Shown here piece by piece: positions 1 to 6,384 of a stretch of 13,483 nt of DNA. Source of the stretch: Ignavibacteriales bacterium (GTDB lineage: Bacteria > Bacteroidota > Ignavibacteria > Ignavibacteriales > Melioribacteraceae); the NCBI GenBank assembly GCA_007280825.1, contig QYQI01000092.1, positions 1 to 13,483 of the forward strand, written 5' to 3'. Made by a program: the position numbers and the translations under genes. The number at the start of each line of letters is the position of its first letter. Position 1 is the stretch's first letter. The notes beneath the pieces are model-generated. The model was not told where the DNA came from. It ran no database searches and saw nothing but the letters and a program-made list of their open reading frames with translations.

Positions 1-91
1 AAGGAGTTTCGGTTAATAAAGCAGTATAAATATATTTTTGAAATTACTTAATTCGAATTTTTTTATAAAGGAATATTTCTCAAATAATTTT

Positions 92-95
92 GAGG
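92..95 (+). promoter_or_regulatory. Ribosome binding site that favours the GTG start at 101
   Basis: GAGG lies 5 bases before GTG 101. The context TTGAGGTTCTCGTG matches TTGAGGATTCTATG before the gene at 732, while the alternative TTG at 38 lacks such a site. Confidence 0.5.
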
Positions 96-100
96 TTCTC

Positions 101-661
101 GTGGAATTACAAACAGAAGAAAAGAAATCAAAAAGTAAATATTTTCTCAATATACTTTTGAGTGTGGCTTGTTCAATCTTTTTGGCATGTATAATCCCGG
201 CAATCATCGGAAGTTTACTAGGATACAGATTCGATCTGCAAATATATTTAGAGGTATTTATTCAACAACATCACGATATAGCAGCATGGTTCGAGTTTAG
301 CTGGCCGGATATTCTGATGCCGCTTGGTATAATTATCAGTTATTTTATTGGCGGAATTATTTTTTACAAACTTCAAAAACGCAGTATTCCTTTTAACTCT
401 TCCAATGTCAAACAAATTGTAATTATCTCAATAAGTTTTTCAATAGTTACTTTAATTGTAGTACTACTTTTAGCAGTTTTAGCGCGCTTAAGCGAGCCAT
501 TTACTTCTGATTTGCTGAGGTTCATTGCTCGTCAAGGTGTGTTGCAGACTATTACTTTACTTTTATTATCTTCTCTTATGTGCGGGCTTGGTATTTTTAC
601 TGCAGTGAAAATAAAGCAAAATGTGATCAAAAAAAATAATGGTTCAAATAGTAATATATAA
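101..661 (+). CDS. Four-helix integral membrane protein, unknown function
   Basis: I do not recognise this family. The 186-residue product has four hydrophobic segments, at about 14-40, 68-89, 104-128 and 146-169, a charged N-terminus rich in Lys and Glu, and a Lys/Asn-rich C-terminal tail. It is therefore probably an inner-membrane protein with short loops. The frame opens earlier, with a TTG at 38 that would add 21 residues, but nothing resembling a Shine-Dalgarno site precedes that TTG. The GTG at 101 has GAGG at 92-95 with a 5-base spacer, the same arrangement as the next gene downstream (GAGG, 5 bases, ATG at 732), so I prefer 101. The region upstream of 38 is too short to show the preceding gene. 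The product is real in my view because of its length, hydrophobic periodicity and placement, but no function can be given. Confidence 0.7.
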   Translation: MELQTEEKKSKSKYFLNILLSVACSIFLACIIPAIIGSLLGYRFDLQIYLEVFIQQHHDIAAWFEFSWPDILMPLGIIISYFIGGIIFYKLQKRSIPFNSSNVKQIVIISISFSIVTLIVVLLLAVLARLSEPFTSDLLRFIARQGVLQTITLLLLSSLMCGLGIFTAVKIKQNVIKKNNGSNSNI

Positions 662-731
662 TCACTCGGAAATTGAAGATTTATCTTAGACAAAAATAAA
701 TATATCTCTCATTAAATATTTTGAGGATTCT

Positions 732-1472
732 ATGGCTCTCAAAAATAAACATAGCATCATCACTCTCATTTTATTCCTAATTATTTCATCGTACAATTTA
801 TATTCTCAGGACACATCTTCAGAATATTTGTTGAATGGATTCTTCATACGAGGTGGTCAAACTTCATTTACAAAAGCTTTAATAATGCACTCCGATGAAA
901 GTAGCGAGATTTGGATAAATCAAAATAAAAGCGCAATCACATATGGAGTAGGTTATGATTATATTGAAAAAGATTCATGGTTTGGTCTTGGGGGCAGCGT
1001 AAGTTTTTGTAATACAAAATTAAATTCTTTTTCTTATGAGAATTTCGGATCAACTGATATTCTTATGTATAAAAATATTAATTATTCTTTTTTATTTTTT
1101 GATTGTAATTTCTATCTCCTTCCAATAGAAAATATACCAGTTGCTTTTACTCTTGGCTTCACATTAGATGGCTCATTTCAATCATATACTGTTTCAGGTG
1201 ATAACTCTTTCGTGTTAAATGTAAACGGAAATAAAAGTATGAACATTTTTAGATACGGATATATACTAGGTTGTAAAATAATCCCTTTCAAATTTTTATC
1301 AGTCGAATTTGAATTCCGTCCCATGGCAGCCTACTCTGTCACTAGATCTTATACATTAGGAGATTATGCTTACACTTCAGAAGGGGTTGATTGGTATTAC
1401 ATTAAAGATCTTGATGAAAAAGAAGGCAATTCTGAAAGCATGTTCTTTGTTGGGATTTCTGTGCACTTTTAA
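732..1472 (+). CDS. Secreted outer-membrane beta-barrel protein
   Basis: The 246-residue product starts with a Lys-containing n-region and a hydrophobic core at about residues 9-21, ending near Tyr-Ser-Gln 24-26, a typical Sec signal peptide. The mature part is rich in alternating polar and aromatic or hydrophobic strands (for example the segments around residues 84-92, 117-127, 138-152 and 172-196) and ends in Val-His-Phe. A terminal Phe is the usual signature of a BamA-inserted barrel. The length and strand density suit a small porin-like barrel of about eight to ten strands, similar in style to the many opacity/OmpA-barrel-like proteins of Bacteroidota and relatives. No ligand or transport role can be read from the sequence. 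ATG 732 is supported by GAGG at 723-726. An AT-rich terminator-like hairpin follows the stop at once, so the gene may be transcribed separately from the genes to its right. Confidence 0.75.
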   Translation: MALKNKHSIITLILFLIISSYNLYSQDTSSEYLLNGFFIRGGQTSFTKALIMHSDESSEIWINQNKSAITYGVGYDYIEKDSWFGLGGSVSFCNTKLNSFSYENFGSTDILMYKNINYSFLFFDCNFYLLPIENIPVAFTLGFTLDGSFQSYTVSGDNSFVLNVNGNKSMNIFRYGYILGCKIIPFKFLSVEFEFRPMAAYSVTRSYTLGDYAYTSEGVDWYYIKDLDEKEGNSESMFFVGISVHF

Positions 1473-1475
1473 TTC

Positions 1476-1501
1476 ACTCAAGATTTGGATCTTGACTTTT
1501 T
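1476..1501 (+). terminator. Hairpin plus T-run after the beta-barrel gene; palindrome copy 1
   Basis: TCAAGAT (1478-1484) and ATCTTGA (1489-1495) form a perfect 7-bp stem around the loop TTGG. One more A-T pair lies beyond a C-C mismatch. T1497-T1501 follow directly, which fits an AT-rich intrinsic terminator 5 bases after the stop codon. A closely related palindrome occurs at 1912-1933, so it may instead be a dispersed element or protein site. Confidence 0.5.
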
Positions 1502-1518
1502 AGGACATATTTATTTTT

Positions 1519-1863
1519 ATGGAAATTGAAGTATCAAAAAATTATAATATACGCAGACTTCAGCAGTGGCTCGATTACGAGCTATCCACAATTATGCTGA
1601 TGCTCTTAAGTTGGTTCTGGAATATTGCAATACTTCTGATGATTATTGCCGCATTCTTGTTTACACCGTTTATGTTAAAAGTATTATTCGAAGAAAGGCG
1701 TTTTGGCTGGATAGTTTTTTTCTTTTTGCTTGTAATTCTCCCCGCTTCGGGTGCATTTTTTCTGAATATTGATTCAACTTACAAATTCGTTATTGAGCTG
1801 ATACCTTTAGCTTTATTTTATTTTTATTGTTTTATTCTAAGAATAGCAATTAAAGATTGGTAA
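1519..1863 (+). CDS. Small three-helix membrane protein, unknown function
   Basis: I do not recognise this 114-residue protein. It has a polar N-terminus of about 24 residues, then hydrophobic segments at about 26-57 (long, possibly one kinked helix), 62-81 and 88-109. It is rich in Phe, Ile and Leu and ends in a short charged tail, so it should sit in the inner membrane. The ATG at 1519 has no close Shine-Dalgarno site: the nearest purine run, AGGA at 1502-1505, is 13 bases away. A later in-frame ATG at 1594 would remove the polar N-terminus and also lacks a good site. The gene stands between two related palindromes (1476-1497 and 1912-1933). It could belong to the same transcription unit as the next membrane protein, but the spacing of about 110 bases and the palindrome argue for independent control. 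Confidence 0.55.
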   Translation: MEIEVSKNYNIRRLQQWLDYELSTIMLMLLSWFWNIAILLMIIAAFLFTPFMLKVLFEERRFGWIVFFFLLVILPASGAFFLNIDSTYKFVIELIPLALFYFYCFILRIAIKDW

Positions 1864-1911
1864 ATTCTCCTATAGTCAAGAACCATTTATTGACGAGAGT
1901 AATAATAATTT

Positions 1912-1933
1912 AGTCAAGGTATGGACCTTGACT
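1912..1933. repeat. Perfect 9-bp palindrome, copy 2 of the 1476-1497 element
   Basis: AGTCAAGGT (1912-1920) and ACCTTGACT (1925-1933) are exact inverted repeats around the loop ATGG. The element matches 1476-1497 at 18 of 22 positions. The two stem differences at positions 8 and 15 are compensatory (A-T in copy 1, G-C in copy 2). No T-run follows, so a terminator role is less likely here. A weaker relative, GTCAA (1875-1879) with TTGAC (1890-1894), lies just upstream. Confidence 0.6.
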
Positions 1934-1966
1934 GCCTGGAAAAAGATAATAAATCGTAAATAAAAT

Positions 1967-1970
1967 GGAG
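1967..1970 (+). promoter_or_regulatory. Ribosome binding site that favours the ATG at 1977
   Basis: GGAG lies 6 bases before ATG 1977. It overlaps the alternative upstream ATG at 1965, which has only AT-rich sequence in front of it, so the internal Met is the more likely start. Confidence 0.5.
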
Positions 1971-1976
1971 AGTGCA

Positions 1977-2360
1977 ATGTTAGTTTATTGCTTACTTTGG
2001 TTTCCGCTTGTAATAATTGCAATTATCAATGGTTCGGTACGTGAAGGAGTTTATAAGAAATCATTAGGCGATCTGTTAGCGCATCAAATATCAACTGTAA
2101 CCGGCATTATTATTTTCGGAATTTATTTCTGGGTTATCTTTAATTACTGGAAAATTGAATCCTCTAATCAAGCTCTTCTTATTGGATTAATGTGGTTTTG
2201 CTTAACAGAAGCATTCGAATTTCTTGCCGGTCATTACATATTTAAAAATTCGTGGGAGATAATATTACGCGACTATAATATATTTAAAGGTCGGGTGTGG
2301 ATTCTAATTCCTATTTGGGTAGGTATAGCTCCCTACTTGTTCTATAAATTAATTTCATAA
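1977..2360 (+). CDS. Small four-helix membrane protein, unknown function
   Basis: The 127-residue product has hydrophobic segments at about 1-19, 39-58, 64-89 and 106-126, with conserved-looking polar residues between them. These include Asn-Gly-Ser-Val-Arg-Glu after the first helix, a His-Gln pair before the second, and Glu-Ala-Phe-Glu-Phe inside the third. A C-terminal Gly-Arg-Val-Trp leads into the last helix. The acidic residues inside the third helix suggest more than a simple anchor, for example a channel or cofactor site, but that is speculation. It resembles unnamed conserved membrane proteins of about 130 residues that I cannot attach to a characterised family. The ATG at 1977 is chosen over ATG 1965 because GGAG at 1967-1970 is correctly spaced for it. 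The gene lies 22 bases upstream of the EEP-family gene and may share its transcript. Confidence 0.6.
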   Translation: MLVYCLLWFPLVIIAIINGSVREGVYKKSLGDLLAHQISTVTGIIIFGIYFWVIFNYWKIESSNQALLIGLMWFCLTEAFEFLAGHYIFKNSWEIILRDYNIFKGRVWILIPIWVGIAPYLFYKLIS

Positions 2361-2382
2361 ACAAAATAACAAGGGGTGGAAA

Positions 2383-3000
2383 ATGGCAAAATTATTTTCC
2401 GTTTTATCGTGGAATGTTGAACATTTCAAAGGTGAAGTAGAAAAACGTGTTGAAGATGTTACAACACAGATTAAAAATCTTAATCCTGATGTTTTTGCTC
2501 TCTATGAAGTAGAGGGTAAAGAAGTGTTTGGTGCACTAACTTCCAAAATGCCCGATTATAGTTTTCACATAACGGAAGGACCGCAGACACAAGAAATATT
2601 AGTTGCTGCTAAAAATATTTTTACTTCTTTCTTCACTCAGAAATTAGAATTCAAATCCGGTAATCAATATTTAAGACCGGGTGCATTATTAACCATAACT
2701 GCAACTAATGAAAATTATTCATTTCTTTTTCTACATACTAAAAGCGGAAATGATCCTTTAGGTTTAGGATTGCGGGATGATATGTTCAAAAGAGCATGCA
2801 GTTTTAGAACCGTCCTTGATAAGAACGCTTCTACAAAGTGGAGTTCTAAATATCTTTTTCTCGGTGATCTAAATACAATGGGAATGGATTATCCGTACGG
2901 GAAATCAATAAATGCAAAGACTGAAATCAAAAAACTTGCAGAGAAAGAAGCACTAAAAGTTAAAATGAGAATTCTAAAAAAAGATGAACCGGCAAGTTAG
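2383..3000 (+). CDS. Endonuclease/exonuclease/phosphatase-family protein, cut short by in-frame TAG
   Basis: The EEP (exonuclease III/DNase I-like) fold uses an Asn, Glu, His, Asp-x-Asn and a C-terminal Ser-Asp-His to cleave phosphodiester or phosphomonoester bonds with a divalent metal. The N-terminal part is clear: Ser-Trp-Asn-Val-Glu-His near residues 9-14 (Asn11), Tyr-Glu-Val-Glu at 41-44, Leu-His-Thr-Lys around His118, and Gly-Asp-Leu-Asn at 161-164. The frame stops at TAG (codon 206, 2998-3000), before the expected Leu-Asp and Ser-Asp-His motifs. These appear in the same frame just downstream (3001-3198). The 205-residue product would lack the catalytic Asp-His pair, so it is probably inactive unless the stop is read through. 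No signal peptide is seen. The start has AAGGGG upstream and ATG at 2383. Substrate is unknown; EEP members act on nucleic acids, lipids or phosphoinositides. Confidence 0.75.
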   Translation: MAKLFSVLSWNVEHFKGEVEKRVEDVTTQIKNLNPDVFALYEVEGKEVFGALTSKMPDYSFHITEGPQTQEILVAAKNIFTSFFTQKLEFKSGNQYLRPGALLTITATNENYSFLFLHTKSGNDPLGLGLRDDMFKRACSFRTVLDKNASTKWSSKYLFLGDLNTMGMDYPYGKSINAKTEIKKLAEKEALKVKMRILKKDEPAS

Positions 3001-3198
3001 TGGAACGGTAGTAAATCTAAAACACCGCCGTCAAATTTAGATCAAGTTGTTGTTTCAGATAATCTTAAATTTAGAAAGTACTCAGGTGCTGAAGTAACTG
3101 TGCTTGGCTGGCAAAAAGAATCAACTGTAGAAAAGAAAGATGAATGGATCAAGCGTTATTCCGACCACGGAATAATTTATTTTGAAATTTTGGAATAA
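3001..3198 (+). pseudogene. In-frame C-terminal continuation of the EEP gene beyond the TAG
   Basis: Reading on in the same frame after TAG 2998-3000 gives 66 sense codons up to TAA 3196-3198. The translation begins Trp-Asn-Gly-Ser and contains Asn-Leu-Asp-Gln-Val-Val-Val-Ser (Asp220 in full numbering). It ends with Tyr-Ser-Asp-His-Gly-Ile-Ile-Tyr-Phe-Glu (Asp261, His262), the canonical last catalytic motif of the EEP fold. No ATG, GTG or TTG with a ribosome site lies close to the beginning, so it is not an independent gene. The full frame of 271 residues fits an intact EEP enzyme. Either a recent nonsense mutation (a Trp TGG codon changed to TAG is one simple route), a sequencing error or readthrough explains it. 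Confidence 0.8.
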
Positions 3199-3203
3199 TA
3201 CTT

Positions 3204-3755
3204 TTAAATCATCTCACTCAATAATTCCGGCCGCGGTTGAGCGATTACAATTTTATTTACAAGTAACCCTTTATCAGCAATTACTTTTGCCCCGGCATCA
3301 ACTGCGCTCGTAACAGCAGCAACTTCTCCGGTTAATGTGCAGAATGCTTTTCCGCCAAGAGCCATAGCAAGACGGATCTCAATTATTCTTACGTTAGCAG
3401 CTTTTACTGCGGCATCAGCGCCCTCTATTAGTGAGGCAACAGAAAATGATTCGATAATACCTAAAGCTTCGAGCAGACTTACATCGGAATGTCCGGATAG
3501 AGCGGGAAAAATATCTTTGTGAACATTCGGAATAACGAATGTATCAATCACTGCAAAATCAATTTGGTTTGCTGCGGCATCAACAGCAGATTGAACAGCG
3601 GCAACTTCTCCTCCGATGAGCACAATATATTTACCTGAACAAATTGTACGTGATAAGATCAATTCAACTTGTGAAGTTTTAAGCATAATGTCTGCCGCTT
3701 GCATACCGGCTGCTATGCTTGTCATTTCAATTAAACCGAGTGAATTCATTTCCAT
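3204..3755 (-). CDS. pduT: PduT-like microcompartment shell protein with two BMC domains and Fe-S cysteine
   Basis: This 183-residue protein carries two tandem BMC domains, at about residues 4-90 and 95-181, and should form a pseudohexameric trimer in a bacterial microcompartment shell. The N-terminal half follows PduT closely: Leu-Gly-Leu-Ile-Glu-Met-Thr-Ser at 6-13, then Thr-Ile-Cys-Ser-Gly-Lys at 37-42. Cys39 corresponds to the Cys38 that, once per subunit, holds a [4Fe-4S] cluster in the central pore of characterised PduT. Each domain contains a Gly-Glu-Val-Ala-Ala-Val helix start (residues 49-54 and 142-147). Known PduT passes electrons across the shell with PduS, and here pduS is the gene directly upstream. 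ATG 3755 has AAGGA upstream with a 7-base spacer; a second ATG two codons later is possible. The gene ends 5 bases from the convergent EEP frame, with no terminator between them. Other BMC-T proteins are less likely because of the pore Cys and the PduS partner. Confidence 0.93.
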   Translation of the reverse strand: MEMNSLGLIEMTSIAAGMQAADIMLKTSQVELILSRTICSGKYIVLIGGEVAAVQSAVDAAANQIDFAVIDTFVIPNVHKDIFPALSGHSDVSLLEALGIIESFSVASLIEGADAAVKAANVRIIEIRLAMALGGKAFCTLTGEVAAVTSAVDAGAKVIADKGLLVNKIVIAQPRPELLSEMI

Positions 3756-3777
3756 TTATAATTCCTTTATCAATTTA

Positions 3778-3816
3778 AGATTGCTTCTCCCGATTGACAT
3801 CGGGATCGCAATGACA
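3778..3816. repeat. REP-like nested palindrome between pduS and pduT
   Basis: An inner perfect stem TCCCGAT (3788-3794) and ATCGGGA (3799-3805) around TGAC is framed by outer arms ATTGC (3780-3784) and GCAAT (3808-3812). The ends, AGATTGCTTC and CGCAATGACA, match the pattern I know from dispersed palindromic repeats in many bacteria (TGTCATTGCGA ... GAAGCAATCT). On the minus-strand transcript it would fold between pduS and pduT. No U-run follows, so it may stabilise or partly limit the transcript rather than end it. Confidence 0.6.
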
Positions 3817-3826
3817 TTTATAAATA

Positions 3827-5140
3827 TTATTTCGCAATTCTTATAAACTCATCGGAAACATGTGCTACTCTTCCGGATATAGACGCGTGGACTCTCGCAC
3901 CGAGCACGCCTTCTTCAATATCACCTATCAATGTTCCTTCATGTACAACGTCTCCAAGTCTAACAACAGGTTTAGCCGAAACTCCCATATGCTGTTTCAA
4001 TAAAATTTTAACCTGCGATGGAATAGGTGAATTTTTTGTGTACGGGGTATTCGCATCATATTTCAATACATCAATTCTTTTCATTAATTGTTTTAGCGGA
4101 ACACGTCTTCCCTCTTTTATAGGATGAACTTTAACCGGCTTCTGCTGTTCATACCTTGTACCGTTTTTTTTATTCTCAACTTTTCCTTGATCGCATGCTT
4201 CACGCGGATATAAATCTTCTGGGCATGCATACAAAGAACACAATCCGCAAGAACAGCATAGATCGGCATACTGATTCCACACAGCTTGTCCGGTTGTAGA
4301 AAAACCGAGTGAACGCATAACCTTATGCGGTTGTACATCATAGCCAAGAAGATAACGCGGACAAAATTCCGTACAGTAACTACACTGGTCGCATGCTGAT
4401 TTACCGATTCTATTTTTAGATTCCGTAGATCTCTTTGTTCGGTTCACAAGGTAGTGATCTGCCGGTAGAACAATTATTCCGGCGGTTGTCTTAGTAACAA
4501 CTTCAGAAAGATCAAAAGTAAGTTTGCCCATCAAAATTCCGCTTACAAAAACTCCGTAATCGGAAACTGTTGTTCCTCCGGCGTGTTCAATAAGTTCTTT
4601 TAATGTTGTACCGATCGGGACAAAAAACGATGAAGGATTTTTTACACAGCCTGCAATACAAACAAATTTTTGTGTAACAGGTTTATTATCTATCGCATGT
4701 GATATGTTATAAAAAGTTTCAACATTATTTACAACACAACCGATATCCAGCGGTAAACCGTAAGGAGGAATCAATCTTTTTGTTGCAGCATAAACTAATT
4801 CATATTCATCACCGCTTGGATAAAAATCACCAAGCAGACAAGTATCAATTTTTCCGTTTTTATAATTCTTCTCAACTTCTTCAATTGCCGCAGTGTTCTT
4901 TGCTTTAATTCCAAAGTAAGATTTCTTGGCGGATGTTTGCTTTATCATTAAGTCAACACCGTTTACAATATCCGGTGCAAAATTTTTCATCAGTTCATAA
5001 TCTTTGTGTATCAGCGGTTCACATTCAGCACCGTTTACTAAAACATACTCAACTTTAGATTTAGCTTTAATGTGAGTAGGAAATCCCGCTCCGCCAGCTC
5101 CTACAACGCCGGCATCAAATATTTTTTTTACAAGATCCAT
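3827..5140 (-). CDS. pduS: PduS-like microcompartment flavin/Fe-S oxidoreductase (RnfC-like)
   Basis: Members of this family are RnfC-like flavoproteins that oxidise NADH and pass electrons through two [4Fe-4S] clusters. In propanediol microcompartments PduS supports cobalamin reduction and redox balance and binds the shell protein PduT. The 437 residues show the glycine-rich nucleotide/FMN motif Gly-Ala-Gly-Gly-Ala-Gly-Phe-Pro at 14-21, and Asn-Gly-Ala-Glu-Cys-Glu-Pro at 36-42. An SLBB-like segment lies near 158-205. Cluster ligands are Cys250, 253, 256 and 260, and Cys295, 298, 301 and 306. A C-terminal Gly-rich barrel-sandwich domain spans about 388-437. Length and motifs are complete. The ATG is one base after the stop of the phosphatase gene, so the two are probably translationally coupled, and pduT follows after 71 bases. 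A true RnfC is unlikely because no other rnf gene is nearby and the partner is a PduT. The electron acceptor in this organism is unknown. Confidence 0.93.
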   Translation of the reverse strand: MDLVKKIFDAGVVGAGGAGFPTHIKAKSKVEYVLVNGAECEPLIHKDYELMKNFAPDIVNGVDLMIKQTSAKKSYFGIKAKNTAAIEEVEKNYKNGKIDTCLLGDFYPSGDEYELVYAATKRLIPPYGLPLDIGCVVNNVETFYNISHAIDNKPVTQKFVCIAGCVKNPSSFFVPIGTTLKELIEHAGGTTVSDYGVFVSGILMGKLTFDLSEVVTKTTAGIIVLPADHYLVNRTKRSTESKNRIGKSACDQCSYCTEFCPRYLLGYDVQPHKVMRSLGFSTTGQAVWNQYADLCCSCGLCSLYACPEDLYPREACDQGKVENKKNGTRYEQQKPVKVHPIKEGRRVPLKQLMKRIDVLKYDANTPYTKNSPIPSQVKILLKQHMGVSAKPVVRLGDVVHEGTLIGDIEEGVLGARVHASISGRVAHVSDEFIRIAK

Positions 5141-5141
5141 T

Positions 5142-6377
5142 TTATCCGTTTTGTCTTATAACAACAATTGTTTTATCATCTTGATATTGGCTTTCACTCG
5201 TACTGAATTTTAAAACGTCGTCTAATATTAATGAAGTAATTTCTTTCGGAGTTTTGTTTACACTTTCCAAAATTATTTTCTGCAACCGCTCTTCACCGTA
5301 AAAATCGTATTTATCATTTGCAGATTCAACTATTCCGTCTGAGTAAATTACAAGTATATCACCCTTATGAAAATTTATGCTATCGGTTTCAAATTTTGAA
5401 TTCGGCGCCGGACCCAGTAATGGACCGCTTGGTTGTAAATAAGTTATGTTATTATTTTTTTTATCGTAAAACATCGGCGGATTATGACCGGCATTTGCAT
5501 AAAGAAAGAGACCTTTTTTATCATTAGAAAGTTCACCATAAAAAAGTGTTGTAAATTTATCATCACTAAATATTTTATTCACAAGCTGGTTTAATCTAAA
5601 TAACATTGGTGATATTTTAATCTGGAACGTACTAGCCATTCTTAATGCGCCTGAAATATACATTGCTTCAGCTGCAGCGCCTAATCCTTTTGATGCCGCA
5701 TCCCCTACAACGATTCCCAACCGTTCTTCATCATCGCCAATTTTTAAATAATCATAAAAATCGCCTGCAACAGTATCTGCCGGAATTGTTACTCCGAAGA
5801 TATCATACGAATGGAATTTATGTTCATGTGCAGGCAGGATACTGCGTTGAAGTTGTTTTGCTTTATCAATATCAGCAATTAAATTTTTTCTAGATTGGCT
5901 TAAATATCTCTCATTTAATTTTGATGTTAAAACTGTAGCAACAATATTTAGTGTATCTCTTAGATCATCCGCAATCATATTACTGTTCACAGCAAGAAGA
6001 TATTCATAATATTTTTTCTCACCTAACCGGACTTTTCTACCTACTCCGGCAGCTGAGTACTTGAAAATTCCTTTACTGCGTAATATTTTATTTGTTTCAT
6101 CAGCAAGGATTGTCCGTTCTGTAGAAATGCTATCAAATATAGGATAGTCTTTTATGTGAAGATTGAAATCATCTTGAATTTTCTGAACTTTGCCGGTTTG
6201 GAAAATAATACGGTATGATTTTCTACGCAGATCAAATTTCCAAATTCTTCCGCCAGTCAGTTGTATTTTTTCATTCTTTACGATCTGTTGAACTACATCT
6301 GCAAGTAATTCGCTATCCTTAGCAAAATTCTGCGAAGCTACACTTTCGATGGTTCTATATAATTTTTTTTGATCCAT
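5142..6377 (-). CDS. SpoIIE/RsbU-type PP2C serine phosphatase
   Basis: The 411-residue protein is a soluble PPM-family Ser/Thr phosphatase of the SpoIIE/RsbU branch, which usually dephosphorylates anti-sigma-factor antagonists (STAS proteins). The catalytic domain covers about 190-410 and keeps its metal-binding acids: Ala-Gly-Asp-Phe-Tyr-Asp (Asp206), Val-Gly-Asp-Ala-Ala (Asp226), Tyr-Ser-Asp-Gly-Ile (Asp347) and Asp-Asp-Lys-Thr (Asp400-401). It also has Ala-Gly-His-Asn-Pro-Pro at 296-301. Residues 155-182 look like the helical linker ending in the family's Leu-Gln-x-x-Ile-Leu-Pro. Residues 1-150 form a mixed alpha/beta sensor-like region, possibly a degenerate GAF fold, with no transmembrane helix. 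No STAS or HPK-type anti-sigma gene is in the window, so its substrate is not visible. It starts 7 bases after the M64 gene and ends one base before pduS, which suggests joint expression with the microcompartment pair. Confidence 0.9.
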   Translation of the reverse strand: MDQKKLYRTIESVASQNFAKDSELLADVVQQIVKNEKIQLTGGRIWKFDLRRKSYRIIFQTGKVQKIQDDFNLHIKDYPIFDSISTERTILADETNKILRSKGIFKYSAAGVGRKVRLGEKKYYEYLLAVNSNMIADDLRDTLNIVATVLTSKLNERYLSQSRKNLIADIDKAKQLQRSILPAHEHKFHSYDIFGVTIPADTVAGDFYDYLKIGDDEERLGIVVGDAASKGLGAAAEAMYISGALRMASTFQIKISPMLFRLNQLVNKIFSDDKFTTLFYGELSNDKKGLFLYANAGHNPPMFYDKKNNNITYLQPSGPLLGPAPNSKFETDSINFHKGDILVIYSDGIVESANDKYDFYGEERLQKIILESVNKTPKEITSLILDDVLKFSTSESQYQDDKTIVVIRQNG

Positions 6378-6384
6378 ACTGGAA

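Noticed and set aside
13..207. Minus-strand open frame at the left edge
   Set aside because: It is antisense to the start of the membrane protein gene, has no ribosome site worth noting and resembles no protein.
1566..1772. Second plus-strand frame inside the 1519-1863 gene
   Set aside because: It overlaps the hydrophobic three-helix gene in another frame, and its Cys/Tyr-rich composition looks like a shadow translation.
3199..3203. Shared terminator between the convergent EEP and pduT genes
   Set aside because: Only five bases separate the two stop codons, and no hairpin with a T-run can be drawn there.
3337..3846. Plus-strand frames opposite pduT and the pduS-pduT gap
   Set aside because: pduT is clearly coding on the minus strand with full BMC motifs, and the antisense frames have no coherent protein features.
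3827..5140. RnfC subunit of an Rnf complex
   Set aside because: The motifs are shared with RnfC, but no rnfABDEG gene is present, the length fits PduS and the next gene is a PduT-type shell protein.
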